Shown here one piece after another: positions 52,849 through 62,698 of a stretch of DNA of 64,000 nucleotides. The notes beneath the pieces are model-generated. The model was not told the origin of the DNA. It ran no database searches and saw only the letters and a program-made list of their open reading frames with translations. Each line of letters opens with the position of its first letter. Positions within the stretch are counted from its first letter, which is position 1. Made by a program: the position numbers and the translations under genes. This DNA comes from Azospirillum soli (GTDB lineage: Bacteria > Pseudomonadota > Alphaproteobacteria > Azospirillales > Azospirillaceae), in assembly GCF_017876165.1 (NCBI RefSeq), contig NZ_JAGINQ010000005.1, forward strand, positions 248,001-312,000, read 5' to 3'.

Positions 52849-54780
52849 CTACGCCGCCACCGGGGCCGGCTTGCGAGCCGGCGTGGGCAGCAGGTCGACC
52901 ACCTTCAGCGTCGTGCGGATGCGCTGCTTGGTGCCGTCCTGGAAAGTAATGGTGGTGTCCACGTCGATGGCCGGCTGATCCGCGTAGATCGCGTCGATGA
53001 TCGTGCCGTACTTCTCCGCGATGACGCCGCGGCGCACCTTGCGGGTGCGGGTCAGCTCGCCGTCGTCGGCGTCCAGCTCCTTGTAGAGCAGCAGGAACTT
53101 GCTGATCCGCTGATACTCCGGCAGCGTGGAATTGACGCGCTCCACCTCCTGGCGCAGCAGCTCGTACACCTCCGGCTTCGACGACAGGTCGGAATAGGTT
53201 GTGAAGGTGATGCGATTCTTTTCCGCCCACTTCGACACGATGGGGAAGCGGATGCAGATGATCGCCGACAGGTACTCGCGCTTGTCGCCCAGGATGACGG
53301 CCTCAGCCACATAGGGACTGAACTTCAGCTTGTTCTCGATGTACTGCGGGCTGAAGCGATCACCCTTTGCAGTGGTGGCGATGTCCTTGATGCGGTCGAT
53401 GATGACCAGATGACCCTTCTTGTCGAAGTAGCCGGCGTCGCCCGTGTGCATCCAGCCGTCGTGCATGTCGGCGGCCGTCGCCGCCTCGTTGCGGTAATAG
53501 CCGGCGTACATGTTCGGGTGGCTGACCACGATCTCGCCGACGCCGTTCTGGTCGGGCTCGATCACCTTGACCTTGATGCCGTCGTCGAAGGGCACGCCGA
53601 CGGTGTCGAAGTCCACCTCGCCCGCGCGGTGCACGGTGTAGGCGCCCATCGTCTCGGTCTGGCCGTAGATCTGGCGCAGCGGAACGCCCAGCGCCTGGAA
53701 GAACTTGAAGGTGTCCGGACCCAGCGCGGCACCGCCGGTCGCCGCCGACTTCAGGTTGGTGAAGCCGAGACGGTCGCGCAGCGCGCGGAAGAGGATCTGG
53801 TCGGCGAGCGCCGAGCGCTTGCCCTGCGCGAGCGCCTCCAGACCCAGCTTCATGCCGTAGTCGTACATCTTCTGTTTGAAGGGCGAGGCGTCCATCATGC
53901 GGGCGCGCACGTCGGCGGCGATCTGCTCCCACAAGCGCGGGGCGAAGAGCACGAAGCTCGGCCCGATCTCGCGGAAGTCGTTCATCATCGTCTCGGCTTC
54001 CTCGACGAAGTTCACGCGCATCCGCGACAGGATGCCCATGCCGACCGCGTAGATCTGCTCCATGATCCAGGACAGCGGCAGCACGGAGACGTACTCGTCC
54101 TCCGGCCCCTTCGGGTCCACCGACAGGTAGCTGGCGCAGTGGCGCAGCAGGCGGCCCGCCGGCAGCATCGCCAGCTTCGGGTTGGAGGTGGTGCCCGATG
54201 TGGTGCAGAGCACCGCCACGTCCTCGCCCTTCGTCTGAGCGACCATCTCGTCGTAGAGGTTCGGCTTCTGCCTGTGCAGTTCCTCGCCCAGGCGCACCAG
54301 CTCCGACGCCTCCATCAGGCGGGGGTCGGAGTATTTGCGCATGCCGCGCGGGTCGGAATAGATGATCCGCTTCAGGGTGGGGAGGCGGTCGCCGAGGTTC
54401 AGCAGCTTGTCGACCTGCTCCTCGTCCTCCGCGAAGACGATGTGCACGTCGGCGTAGGTGATGAGGTAGGCGACCTCCTCGTCCATGGCGTCGCGGTAGA
54501 TGCCGAGGCTCATGGCGCCCATGGCGTGGGCGGCGACTTCGCCCATCACCCAGTCCGGCCGGTTGTCGCCGAGCAGCGCCAGTACGTGGCCGCGCTCAAC
54601 GCCCAGCTGGATCAGGCCCAGCGTGAAGGCGCGCACGCGGGCGTGCACGTCGGCCCAGGTGAACTCGCGCCAGATGCCAAAGTCCTTCTCGCGCATCGCC
54701 ACGTCGGTGCCGTGGTCGCGCGCGTGCAGGGTCAGCAGCTTCGGCAGGGTATCGTAGGTGCTCAGATCGGGGAGAGCCAT
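52849..54780 (-). CDS. Long-chain-type AMP-dependent acyl-CoA ligase embedded in the Liv operon
   Basis: A roughly 643-residue ligase of the long-chain acyl-CoA synthetase/FadD-like group. It has VLCTTSGTTSNPKLAMLPAG, YGQTETMGAYTVH, DGWMHTGDAGYFDKKGHLVIIDRIKDIATTAKGDRFSPQYIENKL and a long C-terminal part without the usual FadD PRTxxGK motif; ELTRTRKVRRGVI may serve in its place. The start ATG 54780 shares one base with the livG stop (TGATG) and follows AGGAGG; an in-frame GTG at 54783 is less likely. Its place between livG and livH suggests that imported acids are CoA-activated at once. Confidence 0.9.
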   Translation of the reverse strand: MALPDLSTYDTLPKLLTLHARDHGTDVAMREKDFGIWREFTWADVHARVRAFTLGLIQLGVERGHVLALLGDNRPDWVMGEVAAHAMGAMSLGIYRDAMDEEVAYLITYADVHIVFAEDEEQVDKLLNLGDRLPTLKRIIYSDPRGMRKYSDPRLMEASELVRLGEELHRQKPNLYDEMVAQTKGEDVAVLCTTSGTTSNPKLAMLPAGRLLRHCASYLSVDPKGPEDEYVSVLPLSWIMEQIYAVGMGILSRMRVNFVEEAETMMNDFREIGPSFVLFAPRLWEQIAADVRARMMDASPFKQKMYDYGMKLGLEALAQGKRSALADQILFRALRDRLGFTNLKSAATGGAALGPDTFKFFQALGVPLRQIYGQTETMGAYTVHRAGEVDFDTVGVPFDDGIKVKVIEPDQNGVGEIVVSHPNMYAGYYRNEAATAADMHDGWMHTGDAGYFDKKGHLVIIDRIKDIATTAKGDRFSPQYIENKLKFSPYVAEAVILGDKREYLSAIICIRFPIVSKWAEKNRITFTTYSDLSSKPEVYELLRQEVERVNSTLPEYQRISKFLLLYKELDADDGELTRTRKVRRGVIAEKYGTIIDAIYADQPAIDVDTTITFQDGTKQRIRTTLKVVDLLPTPARKPAPVAA

Positions 54781-55601
54781 CACGCGACCTCCTGCTTCTG
54801 CGGGGGGGCGGCCTCTTCCTCGTCGTCCTCGCCGAGGTAGGCGCGCTTGACGCGCGGATCGGCCAAGACCTCCTCAGGCGAGCCCTCGGCGATCTTCTTG
54901 CCGAACTCCAGCACCATCACGCGGTGGGAGATGTCCATCACGACGCCCATGTCGTGCTCGATCATGACCACGGTCATGCCCCACTCTTCGTTGAGGTCAA
55001 CGATGTAGCGGGCCATGTCCTCCTTCTCTTCCAGGTTCATGCCGGCCATCGGCTCGTCCAGGAGGATCAGGTCGGGCTTCAGCGCGATGGCGCGGGCCAG
55101 CTCCACACGCTTGCGCAGGCCGTAGGACAGGGTGCCGGCCGTCGCCTTGCGGACGTGCTGGATTTCCAGGAAGTCGATGATCTCCTCGACCTCGCGGCGG
55201 TGCGCCAGTTCTTCCTGGCGGGCGCCGGTGAACCAGTAGAGCGCGCCGGTCAGGAAGTTGTTCTTCAGCAGGTGATGGCGCCCGACCATGATGTTGTCGA
55301 GCACCGTCATGTGGCCGAACAATGCCAGATTCTGGAAGGTGCGGCCGATGCCCAGCGCCGCGCGGTGGTTGGGCGTCATGCCCGTGACGTCCTGGCCCTT
55401 GAAATAGACCTTGCCGTCGGTCGGTCGGTAGCGGCCGGAGATGCAGTTGACCATGGAGGTCTTGCCCGCACCGTTCGGCCCGATGATCGAGAACAGCTCC
55501 CCCTTCTTGATGTGGAAGCTGACGTCGGTCAGGGCCTGGACGCCGCCGAAGCGCAGGGAGACGCCCCGCGCTTCGAACATGGGAGTGTCAGCAGCACTCA
55601 T
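54780..55601 (-). CDS. livG: Branched-chain-type ABC transporter ATP-binding protein LivG
   Basis: A 273-residue LivG-type ATPase. Walker A GPNGAGKTSMVNCISG, signature LSYGLRKRVELARAI, Walker B LILLDEPMAGMN, and the LivG-specific region FQNLALFGHMTVLDNIMVGRH. The start overlaps the mmsB stop by four bases (ATGA) and the stop overlaps the ligase start. A Glu-rich C-terminal tail (GEDDEEEAAPPQK) extends beyond the usual end. Confidence 0.93.
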   Translation of the reverse strand: MSAADTPMFEARGVSLRFGGVQALTDVSFHIKKGELFSIIGPNGAGKTSMVNCISGRYRPTDGKVYFKGQDVTGMTPNHRAALGIGRTFQNLALFGHMTVLDNIMVGRHHLLKNNFLTGALYWFTGARQEELAHRREVEEIIDFLEIQHVRKATAGTLSYGLRKRVELARAIALKPDLILLDEPMAGMNLEEKEDMARYIVDLNEEWGMTVVMIEHDMGVVMDISHRVMVLEFGKKIAEGSPEEVLADPRVKRAYLGEDDEEEAAPPQKQEVA

Positions 55602-56488
55602 GACTTGCCTCGAAGCATGTTCACGATGCCGGAGAAGTCCTTGCCGCCGAAGCCGGCGTTGCAGAACAGGGTGTAGATCTGGGCCGCCTCACCGCCCAGC
55701 GGCAGCGGGCTGCCGGTGCTCTGCCCGGCCTCGACCGCCAGCTTCAGGTCTTTCAGCATCATGGCGGCGGCGAAGCCCGGCGCGTAGTCGCGGTTGGCCG
55801 GCGAGGTCGGGACCGGGCCCGGCACCGGGCAATAGCTGGTCAGCGACCAGCACTGGCCCGACGACTTCGACGCGATGTCGAACAGCTTCTGCGATTCCAG
55901 CCCAAGCTTTTCGGCGAGCGCGAAGGCCTCCGACACCGCGATCATCGAGATGCCGAGGATCATGTTGTTGCAGATCTTCGCGGCCTGGCCGTTGCCCGGA
56001 CCGCCAGCGTGGATGATCGCCTTGCCCATGTGGCCGAGGATCGGCTCGGCGCGCTGGAAGGCGTCGTCGTCGCCGCCGACCATGAAGGTCAGCGTGCCGG
56101 CCTCGGCCCCGCCGACGCCGCCGGACACCGGGGCATCGACCATGACGTGGCCGGCCTTCTTCGCCGCCTCGGCCACCGCGCGGGCGGAGTCCACGTCCAC
56201 GGTGGAGCTGTCGATGAACAGGCTGTTCGGCTTGGCGCGGGCGATGATGCCGCCCTCGCCGGTGTAGACCTCGCGCACGTGCTTGCCGGCGGGCAGCATG
56301 GTGACGACCACCTCGGCCTCCGCCGCGGCAGCGCCCGGGTTGGCGGCGACGGTGGCGCCGGCCTCGCGCGCGGCGGTGCAGGCGGCCTCCGACAGGTCGA
56401 AGGCCTGGACCGTGTGGCCCGCCTTCAACAGGTTGCGCATCATCGGCGCGCCCATGTTGCCGAGCCCGATAAAGGCGATAGTCGCCAT
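55598..56488 (-). CDS. mmsB: 3-Hydroxyisobutyrate dehydrogenase
   Basis: About 296 residues, cytosolic. NAD-binding IAFIGLGNMGAPMMRNLLKAGHTVQAFD, substrate motif DAPVSGGVGGAEAGTLTFMVGG, and the catalytic Lys in GNGQAAKICNNMILG. It oxidises 3-hydroxyisobutyrate to methylmalonate semialdehyde in valine breakdown. The longest frame runs to 57400 as an acyl-CoA dehydrogenase shadow; ATG 56488 follows GGGGGGAAA. It lies downstream of the isobutyryl-CoA dehydrogenase gene and overlaps livG by four bases. The partner mmsA is not in the window. Confidence 0.93.
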   Translation of the reverse strand: MATIAFIGLGNMGAPMMRNLLKAGHTVQAFDLSEAACTAAREAGATVAANPGAAAAEAEVVVTMLPAGKHVREVYTGEGGIIARAKPNSLFIDSSTVDVDSARAVAEAAKKAGHVMVDAPVSGGVGGAEAGTLTFMVGGDDDAFQRAEPILGHMGKAIIHAGGPGNGQAAKICNNMILGISMIAVSEAFALAEKLGLESQKLFDIASKSSGQCWSLTSYCPVPGPVPTSPANRDYAPGFAAAMMLKDLKLAVEAGQSTGSPLPLGGEAAQIYTLFCNAGFGGKDFSGIVNMLRGKS

Positions 56489-56541
56489 GGTTTCCCCCCT
56501 TTTACGTCGCCCGGCGTTGGTCGCCGGCGGATTCACGGAAA

Positions 56542-57681
56542 TCAGCCGCCGATGAGCTGGCGGGCGATGATGACGCGCATGATTTCGTTGGTGCCTTCGA
56601 GGATCTGGTGCACGCGCAGATCCCGGAAATACCGCTCGATCGGGTATTCCTTGATGTAGCCGTAGCCGCCGTGCAGCTGCAGCGCCTCGTTCACCACCTG
56701 GAAGCCGATGTCGGTCGCGAAGCGCTTCGCCATCGCGCAGTGGGTGGTGGCGTCGGGCGAGCCGGCGTCGAGGCTGCTGGCCGCCCGGTGCAGCATCAGG
56801 CGGGCCGCGTCCAGCTCCGTGGCCATGTCGGCGATCTTGAACTGAAGCGCCTGGAAGGCGTTCAGCGGCTTGCCGAACTGCTTGCGCTCGCCCGTGTAGG
56901 CAATGGCCTGCTCCAGACAGAAGCGCGCGCCGCCGATGGAGCAGGCGGCGATGTTCAGGCGCCCGCCGTCCAGCCCCTTCATGGCGATCTTGAACCCCTC
57001 GCCCTCCGCGCCGATTCGATTGGCGACGGGAACGCGGCAGTTCTCGAAGATCACGGCGGAGGTCGGCTGGCTCTTCCAACCCAGCTTGTGCTCCTGCTTG
57101 CCAAAGGACAGGCCGGGCGTGTCCTTCTCCACCACGAGGCAGGAGATGCCCTTCGGCCCCGGCTCGCCCGTGCGGACCATGCAGACGTAGACGTCGGACG
57201 AGCCGCCGCCGGAAATGAAGGCCTTGGAGCCGTTCAGGACGTAATGGTCGCCGTCGCGCTCCGCCCGTGTACGCAGAGAGGCCGCGTCGGATCCAGCGCC
57301 GGGCTCCGTCAGGCAATAGCTGGCGAAATGCTCCATGCTCGTCAGCTTCGGCAGGAAGCGCTCGCGCTGTTCCTGGTTGCCGAAGCGGTCGATCATCCAC
57401 GACGCCATGTTGTGGATGGAGATGTAGGCCGCCGTGGACGGGCAGGCCGCCGCCAGCTCCTCGAAGATCACCGCCGCATCGAGTCGGCCAAGGCCCGAGC
57501 CGCCCACGTCGTCGCCCACATAGATGCCGGCGAAACCAAGGGCCGCCGCCTGACGCAGCGTATCGACGGGAAAGACCCCTTCTTCATCCCAGAGGGCGGC
57601 GTGCGGCGCCATCTCCAGCCGCGCAAAATCGCGCGCGGTGTCACGGAACGCCTGCTGCTCCTCCGATAGCGCAAAGTCCAT
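56542..57681 (-). CDS. Acyl-CoA dehydrogenase, probable isobutyryl-CoA dehydrogenase
   Basis: About 379 residues. It shows [47 protein letters not shown] and catalytic Glu in [19 protein letters not shown]; the [16 protein letters not shown] block and the neighbour mmsB indicate the isobutyryl-CoA (valine) enzyme (ACAD8). Electrons go to EtfAB. ATG 57681 is preferred because GGAGG is six bases upstream; ATG 57687 touches that site. It is first in the long minus-strand unit and divergent from matR across about 180 bases. Confidence 0.92.
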   Translation of the reverse strand: MDFALSEEQQAFRDTARDFARLEMAPHAALWDEEGVFPVDTLRQAAALGFAGIYVGDDVGGSGLGRLDAAVIFEELAAACPSTAAYISIHNMASWMIDRFGNQEQRERFLPKLTSMEHFASYCLTEPGAGSDAASLRTRAERDGDHYVLNGSKAFISGGGSSDVYVCMVRTGEPGPKGISCLVVEKDTPGLSFGKQEHKLGWKSQPTSAVIFENCRVPVANRIGAEGEGFKIAMKGLDGGRLNIAACSIGGARFCLEQAIAYTGERKQFGKPLNAFQALQFKIADMATELDAARLMLHRAASSLDAGSPDATTHCAMAKRFATDIGFQVVNEALQLHGGYGYIKEYPIERYFRDLRVHQILEGTNEIMRVIIARQLIGG

Positions 57682-57786
57682 GCGCATCCTCCCCCAGACC
57701 GCACAGGAACGGAGCCCTTATCATGGCTTCCGGTTCTCATTCTTGATGCGAAGTCCTATCACGCTGGATACGGGATGTCCACATAT

Positions 57787-57794
57787 TGTATACA
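57787..57794. promoter_or_regulatory. TGTATACA operator upstream of matR, candidate MatR site
   Basis: Self-complementary TGTATACA in the context TATTGTATACAGTG, 68 bases before the matR start and in the divergent promoter with the isobutyryl-CoA dehydrogenase gene. MatR of Rhizobium is reported to bind a TCTTGTATACA-type site (from memory). Confidence 0.6.
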
Positions 57795-57861
57795 GTGAGG
57801 CGGTGCGGCGTGTTGTAACGGCGCTGGACAAGCGGACTGGACAAGCTGCGGAGAAATGCCG

Positions 57862-58626
57862 ATGAGTGTCGTGCGTTTGCCGGAGCGGCGCAACGCCGCA
57901 GACGAGGATAAGGACACGTCCCCGATGAGCGACAGGGGCATCAACGACAAGCCTGCGAATGAGAAGAAGGGCGCCACCCGCGCCGACGAGGTGCGCCTCG
58001 CCATCGAGGAGGACATCTTCCTCGGCCGGCTGAGGCCGGGCAGCCGTCTGGACGAGGAAAGCCTCGCCCAACGCTTCAACATTTCCCGCACGCCGATTCG
58101 CGAGGCGATCCTCCAGCTGGTCCATGCGGGGCTGGTGGAGAAACAGCCGCGCCACGGCGCCGTGGTCGCCCCGCTGAAGCTGCATCGCATGGTGCAGATG
58201 TTCGAGGTGATGTCGGAAATCGAGGGTTTGTGCGCCCGCTACGCCGCCCGCCGCATGTCGGAAGAGGAAAAGCAGAACCTGAAGCGGCTGCACGATGCAT
58301 CCCGTGCCCACATGCAGGCGCGGGAGCTGGACGCCTACTACGCCCTGAACCGGGAGTTTCACGAGGCGATCCAGGCGGGCAGCCACAACGAGCCCCTTCA
58401 GGAGATCGCGCGCGGCCTGTTCGCGCGGCTGGCGCCCTACCGCCGTTACCAGCTGAACCACCCGAGCCGCGTGGGCGACAGCTTCGACGAGCACGACAAC
58501 GTGGTCGAGGCGATTCTGACCGGAGACCCGGACGGCGCCTATAACGCCATGCGGCGGCACGTTACCATTCAGATCGATATCTTCGCTGAATTCGTGTCCA
58601 TCATGGGCGGAGGCGGGATACAATAA
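57862..58626 (+). CDS. matR: GntR-family (FadR/FCD) transcriptional regulator, MatR-like
   Basis: About 254 residues. The winged HTH is at roughly 38-105 (IEEDIFLGRLRPGSRLDEESLAQRFNISRTPIREAILQLVHAGLVEKQPRHGAVV) and the FCD ligand domain, with metal His residues in NREFHEAI and EHDNVV and a late RRHV, follows. It precedes matB and is flanked by TGTATACA sites at 57787 and 58637. It is therefore the likely malonate-responsive regulator. The ATG 57862 is preferred: GGAG lies eight bases upstream, whereas ATG 57856 is too close to it. Confidence 0.85.
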   Translation: MSVVRLPERRNAADEDKDTSPMSDRGINDKPANEKKGATRADEVRLAIEEDIFLGRLRPGSRLDEESLAQRFNISRTPIREAILQLVHAGLVEKQPRHGAVVAPLKLHRMVQMFEVMSEIEGLCARYAARRMSEEEKQNLKRLHDASRAHMQARELDAYYALNREFHEAIQAGSHNEPLQEIARGLFARLAPYRRYQLNHPSRVGDSFDEHDNVVEAILTGDPDGAYNAMRRHVTIQIDIFAEFVSIMGGGGIQ

Positions 58627-58636
58627 GGCCGTTTTC

Positions 58637-58644
58637 TGTATACA
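58637..58644. promoter_or_regulatory. TGTATACA operator upstream of matB, candidate MatR site
   Basis: Second TGTATACA, in TTTTCTGTATACAAAAATG, between matR and matB and 75 bases before the matB start. It matches the half-sites seen upstream of matR and the MatR motif. Confidence 0.65.
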
Positions 58645-58718
58645 AAAATGTAGCCCGTGCGATTCCCATGTGCTAAACCCTGCTCACAATAATGCCTGCG
58701 CATGGGGAGGGAGTGCAC

Positions 58719-60272
58719 ATGGCCGACACCGATACCGCGAGCGACAACATCTACGACCTGTTTCGCTCCCGCTTCCCGGCGGATCGGAGCCGCCCCTTCG
58801 TGGAGACGGACGACGGGCGGGTCGTCACTTACGGCGATCTGGACACGCTCGTCGGGCGCTACGCGCGCCTGCTGAGCGACCTGGGCCTGAAGAAGGGCGA
58901 CCGGGTCGCGGTGCAGGTGGAGAAGTCGGTCGAGAACATTGTCCTCTATCTGGCGACCGTGCGCGCGGGTGGCGTCTTCCTGCCGCTGAACCCCGCCTAC
59001 ACCAAGGCCGAGGTCGAGTATTTCCTGACCGACGCCGAGCCGCACGTCTTCGTCGCCAAGCCGGAAACCGCCGAAGGGCTGCGCGAGACCGCCGACAAGG
59101 CCAAGGTCGCGCATCTGCTGACGCTGGGCACCAAAGGCGACGGCACGCTGCCGGAACGCGCGGCCGGTCTGGATCCGGACTTCGCGACCGTGCTGGCCTC
59201 CGCCGACGACCTGGCGGCGATCCTCTACACGTCGGGGACCACCGGGCGCTCCAAGGGCGCCATGATGAGCCACCGCAACCTGTCGTCCAACGCGCTGACG
59301 CTGCACCAGTACTGGGGCTTCCAGCCGAACGACGTGCTGCTGCACGCGTTGCCGATCTTCCACACGCACGGCCTGTTCGTGGCGACGAACTGCATGCTGC
59401 TGAACGGCACATCGATGCTGTTCCTGTCGAAGTTCGACGCCGATCAGGTGCTGAAGCTGATGCCGCGCGCCACAGTGATGATGGGCGTGCCGACCTTCTA
59501 CACCCGCCTGCTGGCGCATCCGGGCCTGACGAAGGAAGCCACGGCGCACATGCGCCTGTTCATCTCCGGCTCCGCGCCGCTGCTGGCCGACACGCACAAG
59601 GAATTCTCCGCCCGCACCGGCCACGCGATCCTGGAGCGCTACGGCATGACCGAGACCGGCATGCTGACCTCCAACCCGCTGAACGGCGACCGCATTCCGG
59701 GCACCGTGGGTTTCCCCCTGCCGGAGGTCAGCGTCCGCGTGGTCGATCCGGAAACGGGCCGCGAGTTGGGCACCGATGAAATCGGCATCATCGAGGTCAA
59801 GGGACCGAACGTCTTTTCCGGTTACTGGCGGATGCCGGAAAAGACCCGCCAAGAAATCAAGCCGGACGGCTTCTTCATCACAGGCGACGTGGGCAAGATC
59901 GACGCGCGCGGCTACGTCCACATCGTTGGCCGCGCCAAGGACCTGATCATCTCCGGCGGCTTCAACGTGTATCCGAAGGAAGTCGAGACGGTGATCGACG
60001 GCATCGACGGCGTGGTTGAATCGGCCGTCGTCGGCGTGCCGCATCCGGACTTCGGCGAGGCGGTGACCGCCGTGGTGCTGCGCAAGCCGGGCGTCATCGC
60101 TCCGGACGAGGCCGCGGTGATCGCGGTGTGCAAGCAGCAGCTCGCCAACTTCAAGGTGCCGAAGCGCGTGTTCTTCGTCGATGAACTGCCGCGCAACACC
60201 ATGGGCAAGGTTCAGAAGAACCTGCTGCGCGACGCCCACAAGGACCTCTTCACCGGCGCAAAGGCGCCCTGA
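58719..60272 (+). CDS. matB: Malonyl-CoA synthetase
   Basis: About 517 residues. AMP-binding ligase with [88 protein letters not shown] and catalytic Lys in [15 protein letters not shown]. The TETGM and MLTSNPL segments and the MatR neighbour indicate malonate. It makes malonyl-CoA from malonate (and probably methylmalonate). matA (decarboxylase) and matC (transporter) are not here. ATG 58719 follows GGGGAGGGAG; the frame opens at 58692. etfBA follow directly. Confidence 0.9.
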   Translation: MADTDTASDNIYDLFRSRFPADRSRPFVETDDGRVVTYGDLDTLVGRYARLLSDLGLKKGDRVAVQVEKSVENIVLYLATVRAGGVFLPLNPAYTKAEVEYFLTDAEPHVFVAKPETAEGLRETADKAKVAHLLTLGTKGDGTLPERAAGLDPDFATVLASADDLAAILYTSGTTGRSKGAMMSHRNLSSNALTLHQYWGFQPNDVLLHALPIFHTHGLFVATNCMLLNGTSMLFLSKFDADQVLKLMPRATVMMGVPTFYTRLLAHPGLTKEATAHMRLFISGSAPLLADTHKEFSARTGHAILERYGMTETGMLTSNPLNGDRIPGTVGFPLPEVSVRVVDPETGRELGTDEIGIIEVKGPNVFSGYWRMPEKTRQEIKPDGFFITGDVGKIDARGYVHIVGRAKDLIISGGFNVYPKEVETVIDGIDGVVESAVVGVPHPDFGEAVTAVVLRKPGVIAPDEAAVIAVCKQQLANFKVPKRVFFVDELPRNTMGKVQKNLLRDAHKDLFTGAKAP

Positions 60273-60291
60273 TCCGAGGGAGAGACACCCC

Positions 60292-61041
60292 ATGAAGGTT
60301 CTGGTGCCCGTGAAACGGGTGGTCGATTACAACGTCAAGATCCGCGTGAAGGCGGACGGGACTGGCGTTGAGACCGCCAACGTGAAGATGAGCATGAACC
60401 CCTTCGACGAGATCGCCGTCGAAGAGGCGGTTCGCTTGAAGGAAGCCGGCAAGGCTTCGGAGATCATCGTCGTGTCGGTTGGCCCGGCGGCATCGCAGGA
60501 GACGCTGCGCACCGCGCTGGCCATGGGCGCGGATCGCGGCGTCCTGGTGCAGACCGAGGCCGAGACCCAGCCGCTGGCCGTCGCCAAGGTGCTCAAGGCG
60601 CTGGTCGACAAGGAAGGCCCGACGCTGGTCATCCTGGGCAAGCAGGCCATCGACGACGACTGCAACCAGACCGGCCAGATGCTGGCAGCCCTGCTCGGCT
60701 GGCCGCAGGGCACCTTCGCCTCCAAGGTCGTGCCCGGCGAGGGGACCGTGACCGTCACCCGCGAGATCGACGGCGGCCTGGAGACGGTGGAACTCAAGCT
60801 GCCCGCCGTGGTCACCGCCGACCTGCGCCTGAACGAGCCGCGTTACGCCTCGCTGCCCAACATCATGAAGGCCAAGAAGAAGCCCATCGACACCGTCGCG
60901 CCGGACGCGCTGGGGGTGGACGTGGCGCCGCGCCTGACCACGCTGAAGGTGGCCGAGCCGCCCAAGCGCAAGGCCGGCGTCAAGGTCGCCGACGTGGCGG
61001 CTCTGGTCGATAAGCTCAAGAACGAAGCGCGGGTGATCTGA
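60292..61041 (+). CDS. etfB: Electron transfer flavoprotein beta subunit
   Basis: A 249-residue ETF beta. [53 protein letters not shown], the AMP-binding [41 protein letters not shown], and the recognition-loop region [21 protein letters not shown] are standard. With EtfA it collects electrons from the three acyl-CoA dehydrogenases here and passes them to ETF-QO. The start follows GAGGGAGAG; the frame opens at 60181 inside matB. Confidence 0.97.
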   Translation: MKVLVPVKRVVDYNVKIRVKADGTGVETANVKMSMNPFDEIAVEEAVRLKEAGKASEIIVVSVGPAASQETLRTALAMGADRGVLVQTEAETQPLAVAKVLKALVDKEGPTLVILGKQAIDDDCNQTGQMLAALLGWPQGTFASKVVPGEGTVTVTREIDGGLETVELKLPAVVTADLRLNEPRYASLPNIMKAKKKPIDTVAPDALGVDVAPRLTTLKVAEPPKRKAGVKVADVAALVDKLKNEARVI

Positions 61042-61042
61042 C

Positions 61043-61984
61043 ATGGCCATTCTCGTCATTGCCGACCACGACAACGCCGCGCTGAAGCCCGCCACGCTGA
61101 ACGCCGTGGCCGCCGCGCAGAAGATCGGCTCCGACATCCACCTCCTGGTCGCCGGCCAGGGCGCGCAGGGCGTGGCCGAGGCCGCCGCCAAGGTCGCGGG
61201 TGTGAGCAAGGTGCTGCTGGCCGACGACGCGGCTTACAAGCACCACCTGCCGGAGAACGTGGCCCCGCTGGTGGTTGGCCTCGCCAAGGGCTACGGCCAT
61301 GTGCTGGCCGCCGCCACCTCGGAGGGCAAGAACCTTCTGCCGCGTGTGGCGGCGCTGCTCGACGTGGCGCAGATCTCCGACATTCTCTCGGTTGAGAGCG
61401 CCGATACCTTCACCCGTCCGATCTACGCCGGCAACGTCATCGCCACTGTGCAGTCGGCCGACCCCATCAAGGTCGTCACCGTGCGCACCACCGCCTTCGA
61501 GGCGGCGCCGGCCGAGGGCGGTTCGGCCCCGGTGGAGACGCTGGCCGCCTCCGCTCCCAGCGGCAAGTCCACCTTCGTCAGCCAAGAGCTGACGAAGTCG
61601 GAGCGGCCCGAGCTGACGCAGGCCAAGATCGTCGTGTCGGGCGGGCGCGGCATGCAGTCGGGCGAGAACTTCAAGCTTCTGGAGGCGCTGGCCGACACGC
61701 TCGGCGCGGCGGTCGGCGCGAGCCGGGCGGCGGTCGACGCCGGCTTCGTTCCCAACGACTACCAAGTCGGGCAAACCGGCAAGATCGTGGCGCCGGAGCT
61801 GTACATCGCGGTCGGCATTTCCGGTGCCATCCAGCACCTCGCCGGCATGAAGGACAGCAAGGTCATCGTCGCGATCAACAAGGACGAGGAAGCGCCCATC
61901 TTCCAAGTGGCCGATTACGGGCTCGTCGCCGACCTCTTCAAGGCGGTGCCGGAGCTGACGGCTGAGCTGGACAAGGGGCGTTGA
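61043..61984 (+). CDS. etfA: Electron transfer flavoprotein alpha subunit
   Basis: A 313-residue ETF alpha. FAD-binding C-terminus: [93 protein letters not shown]. It starts one base after etfB and is the last gene of the matB-etfBA transcript, convergent with the thioesterase gene. Confidence 0.97.
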   Translation: MAILVIADHDNAALKPATLNAVAAAQKIGSDIHLLVAGQGAQGVAEAAAKVAGVSKVLLADDAAYKHHLPENVAPLVVGLAKGYGHVLAAATSEGKNLLPRVAALLDVAQISDILSVESADTFTRPIYAGNVIATVQSADPIKVVTVRTTAFEAAPAEGGSAPVETLAASAPSGKSTFVSQELTKSERPELTQAKIVVSGGRGMQSGENFKLLEALADTLGAAVGASRAAVDAGFVPNDYQVGQTGKIVAPELYIAVGISGAIQHLAGMKDSKVIVAINKDEEAPIFQVADYGLVADLFKAVPELTAELDKGR

Positions 61985-61990
61985 AATGAT

Positions 61991-62009
61991 GGGAGGGCTC
62001 TGCCCTCCC
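61991..62009. terminator. Hairpin between etfA and the thioesterase gene
   Basis: Perfect 8-bp stem GGGAGGGC (61991-61998) and GCCCTCCC (62002-62009) with loop TCT, between two converging stops. It lacks a T-tract but its position fits a shared bidirectional end. Confidence 0.6.
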
Positions 62010-62012
62010 CCA

Positions 62013-62540
62013 TTACGCCGCCGCCCGCGCGGTCTTGCCGGCGCGCGGTTCGTTCAGGTGCCAATGGCCGACGAAGGGCGCCTCGTCGCCGTTGCGCACG
62101 ACCATCATGGTCGCCAGCAGGACGGCCACCGTCTTGCGGGCACCATTGGTTTCAGCCAGCACTTCGGCTCGGACAACAAAAAGGCTTGGCCCTTCCCGCT
62201 CCACGCGCGCCACGGTCACCAGCGTGTCGCCGCAGGTCGGCGCGCCGAGGTCGAGCTTCTGTTCCATGGTCAGCAGCGACACCTCCGCCGGCAGGCGCGA
62301 GCAGGCGGCGTAGCTGGCCGCCGTTTCGGCAAGCGCGGCGCTGACCCCCGGATGCACGCCGCCGCGTTCAGAGCACAGACGGCTGGCCCAAGGCACGCGG
62401 ATTTCGCACGTCCCCGAATCGACCCGCGACAGCACAGCGCCCAGCGAAGCCATCAGGGCTTGCCGGCCGAAGCTTTCGCGGATGCGGTCGGTGACCCTGT
62501 CGTCAGGCGAACCATGCTGGGCAGGCTGGCGGTCGGTCAT
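62013..62540 (-). CDS. PaaI-type hotdog thioesterase
   Basis: About 175 residues, single hotdog domain (GAVLSRVDSGTCEIRVPWASRLCSERGGVHPGVSAALAETAASYAA ... EVSLLTMEQKLDLGAPTCGDTLVTVARV). The G-G-x-H segment (GGVHPGVSAALAE) matches the PaaI catalytic region with Glu-like A-E. It would hydrolyse short or aromatic acyl-CoA esters. The frame opens at 62666, but ATG 62540 gives the normal length and has GGGGAAG upstream. It is divergent from the TetR gene, and the shared operator at 62664-62681 suggests joint control. Confidence 0.85.
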   Translation of the reverse strand: MTDRQPAQHGSPDDRVTDRIRESFGRQALMASLGAVLSRVDSGTCEIRVPWASRLCSERGGVHPGVSAALAETAASYAACSRLPAEVSLLTMEQKLDLGAPTCGDTLVTVARVEREGPSLFVVRAEVLAETNGARKTVAVLLATMMVVRNGDEAPFVGHWHLNEPRAGKTARAAA

Positions 62541-62663
62541 CGTGTGTTTCTTCCCCAAAGCCGGGCGGTTTGGCGCCTTCCGTCCGGTCGTTTCCGTTAT
62601 GGTGCGTCGGCAATTTTCCTGCCGGTTTTTGGTCAGTACGTTATGAAGTGGTCGCAGACGAGT

Positions 62664-62681
62664 CAATACGCCTCCGTATGG
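62664..62681. promoter_or_regulatory. CAATACG-N4-CGTATGG palindrome upstream of the TetR gene
   Basis: One base in the left arm departs from the CCATACG-N4-CGTATGG pair seen upstream of liuA. It lies 17 bases before the TetR start and within the divergent region shared with the thioesterase gene. Autoregulation by TetR is inferred. Confidence 0.7.
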
Positions 62682-62698
62682 AGTTCGGAGTATCCCCG

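Noticed and set aside
55598..57400. A 600-residue dehydrogenase fusion
   Set aside because: The N-terminal half is an off-frame reading of the acyl-CoA dehydrogenase; MmsB starts at 56488 with its own ribosome binding site.
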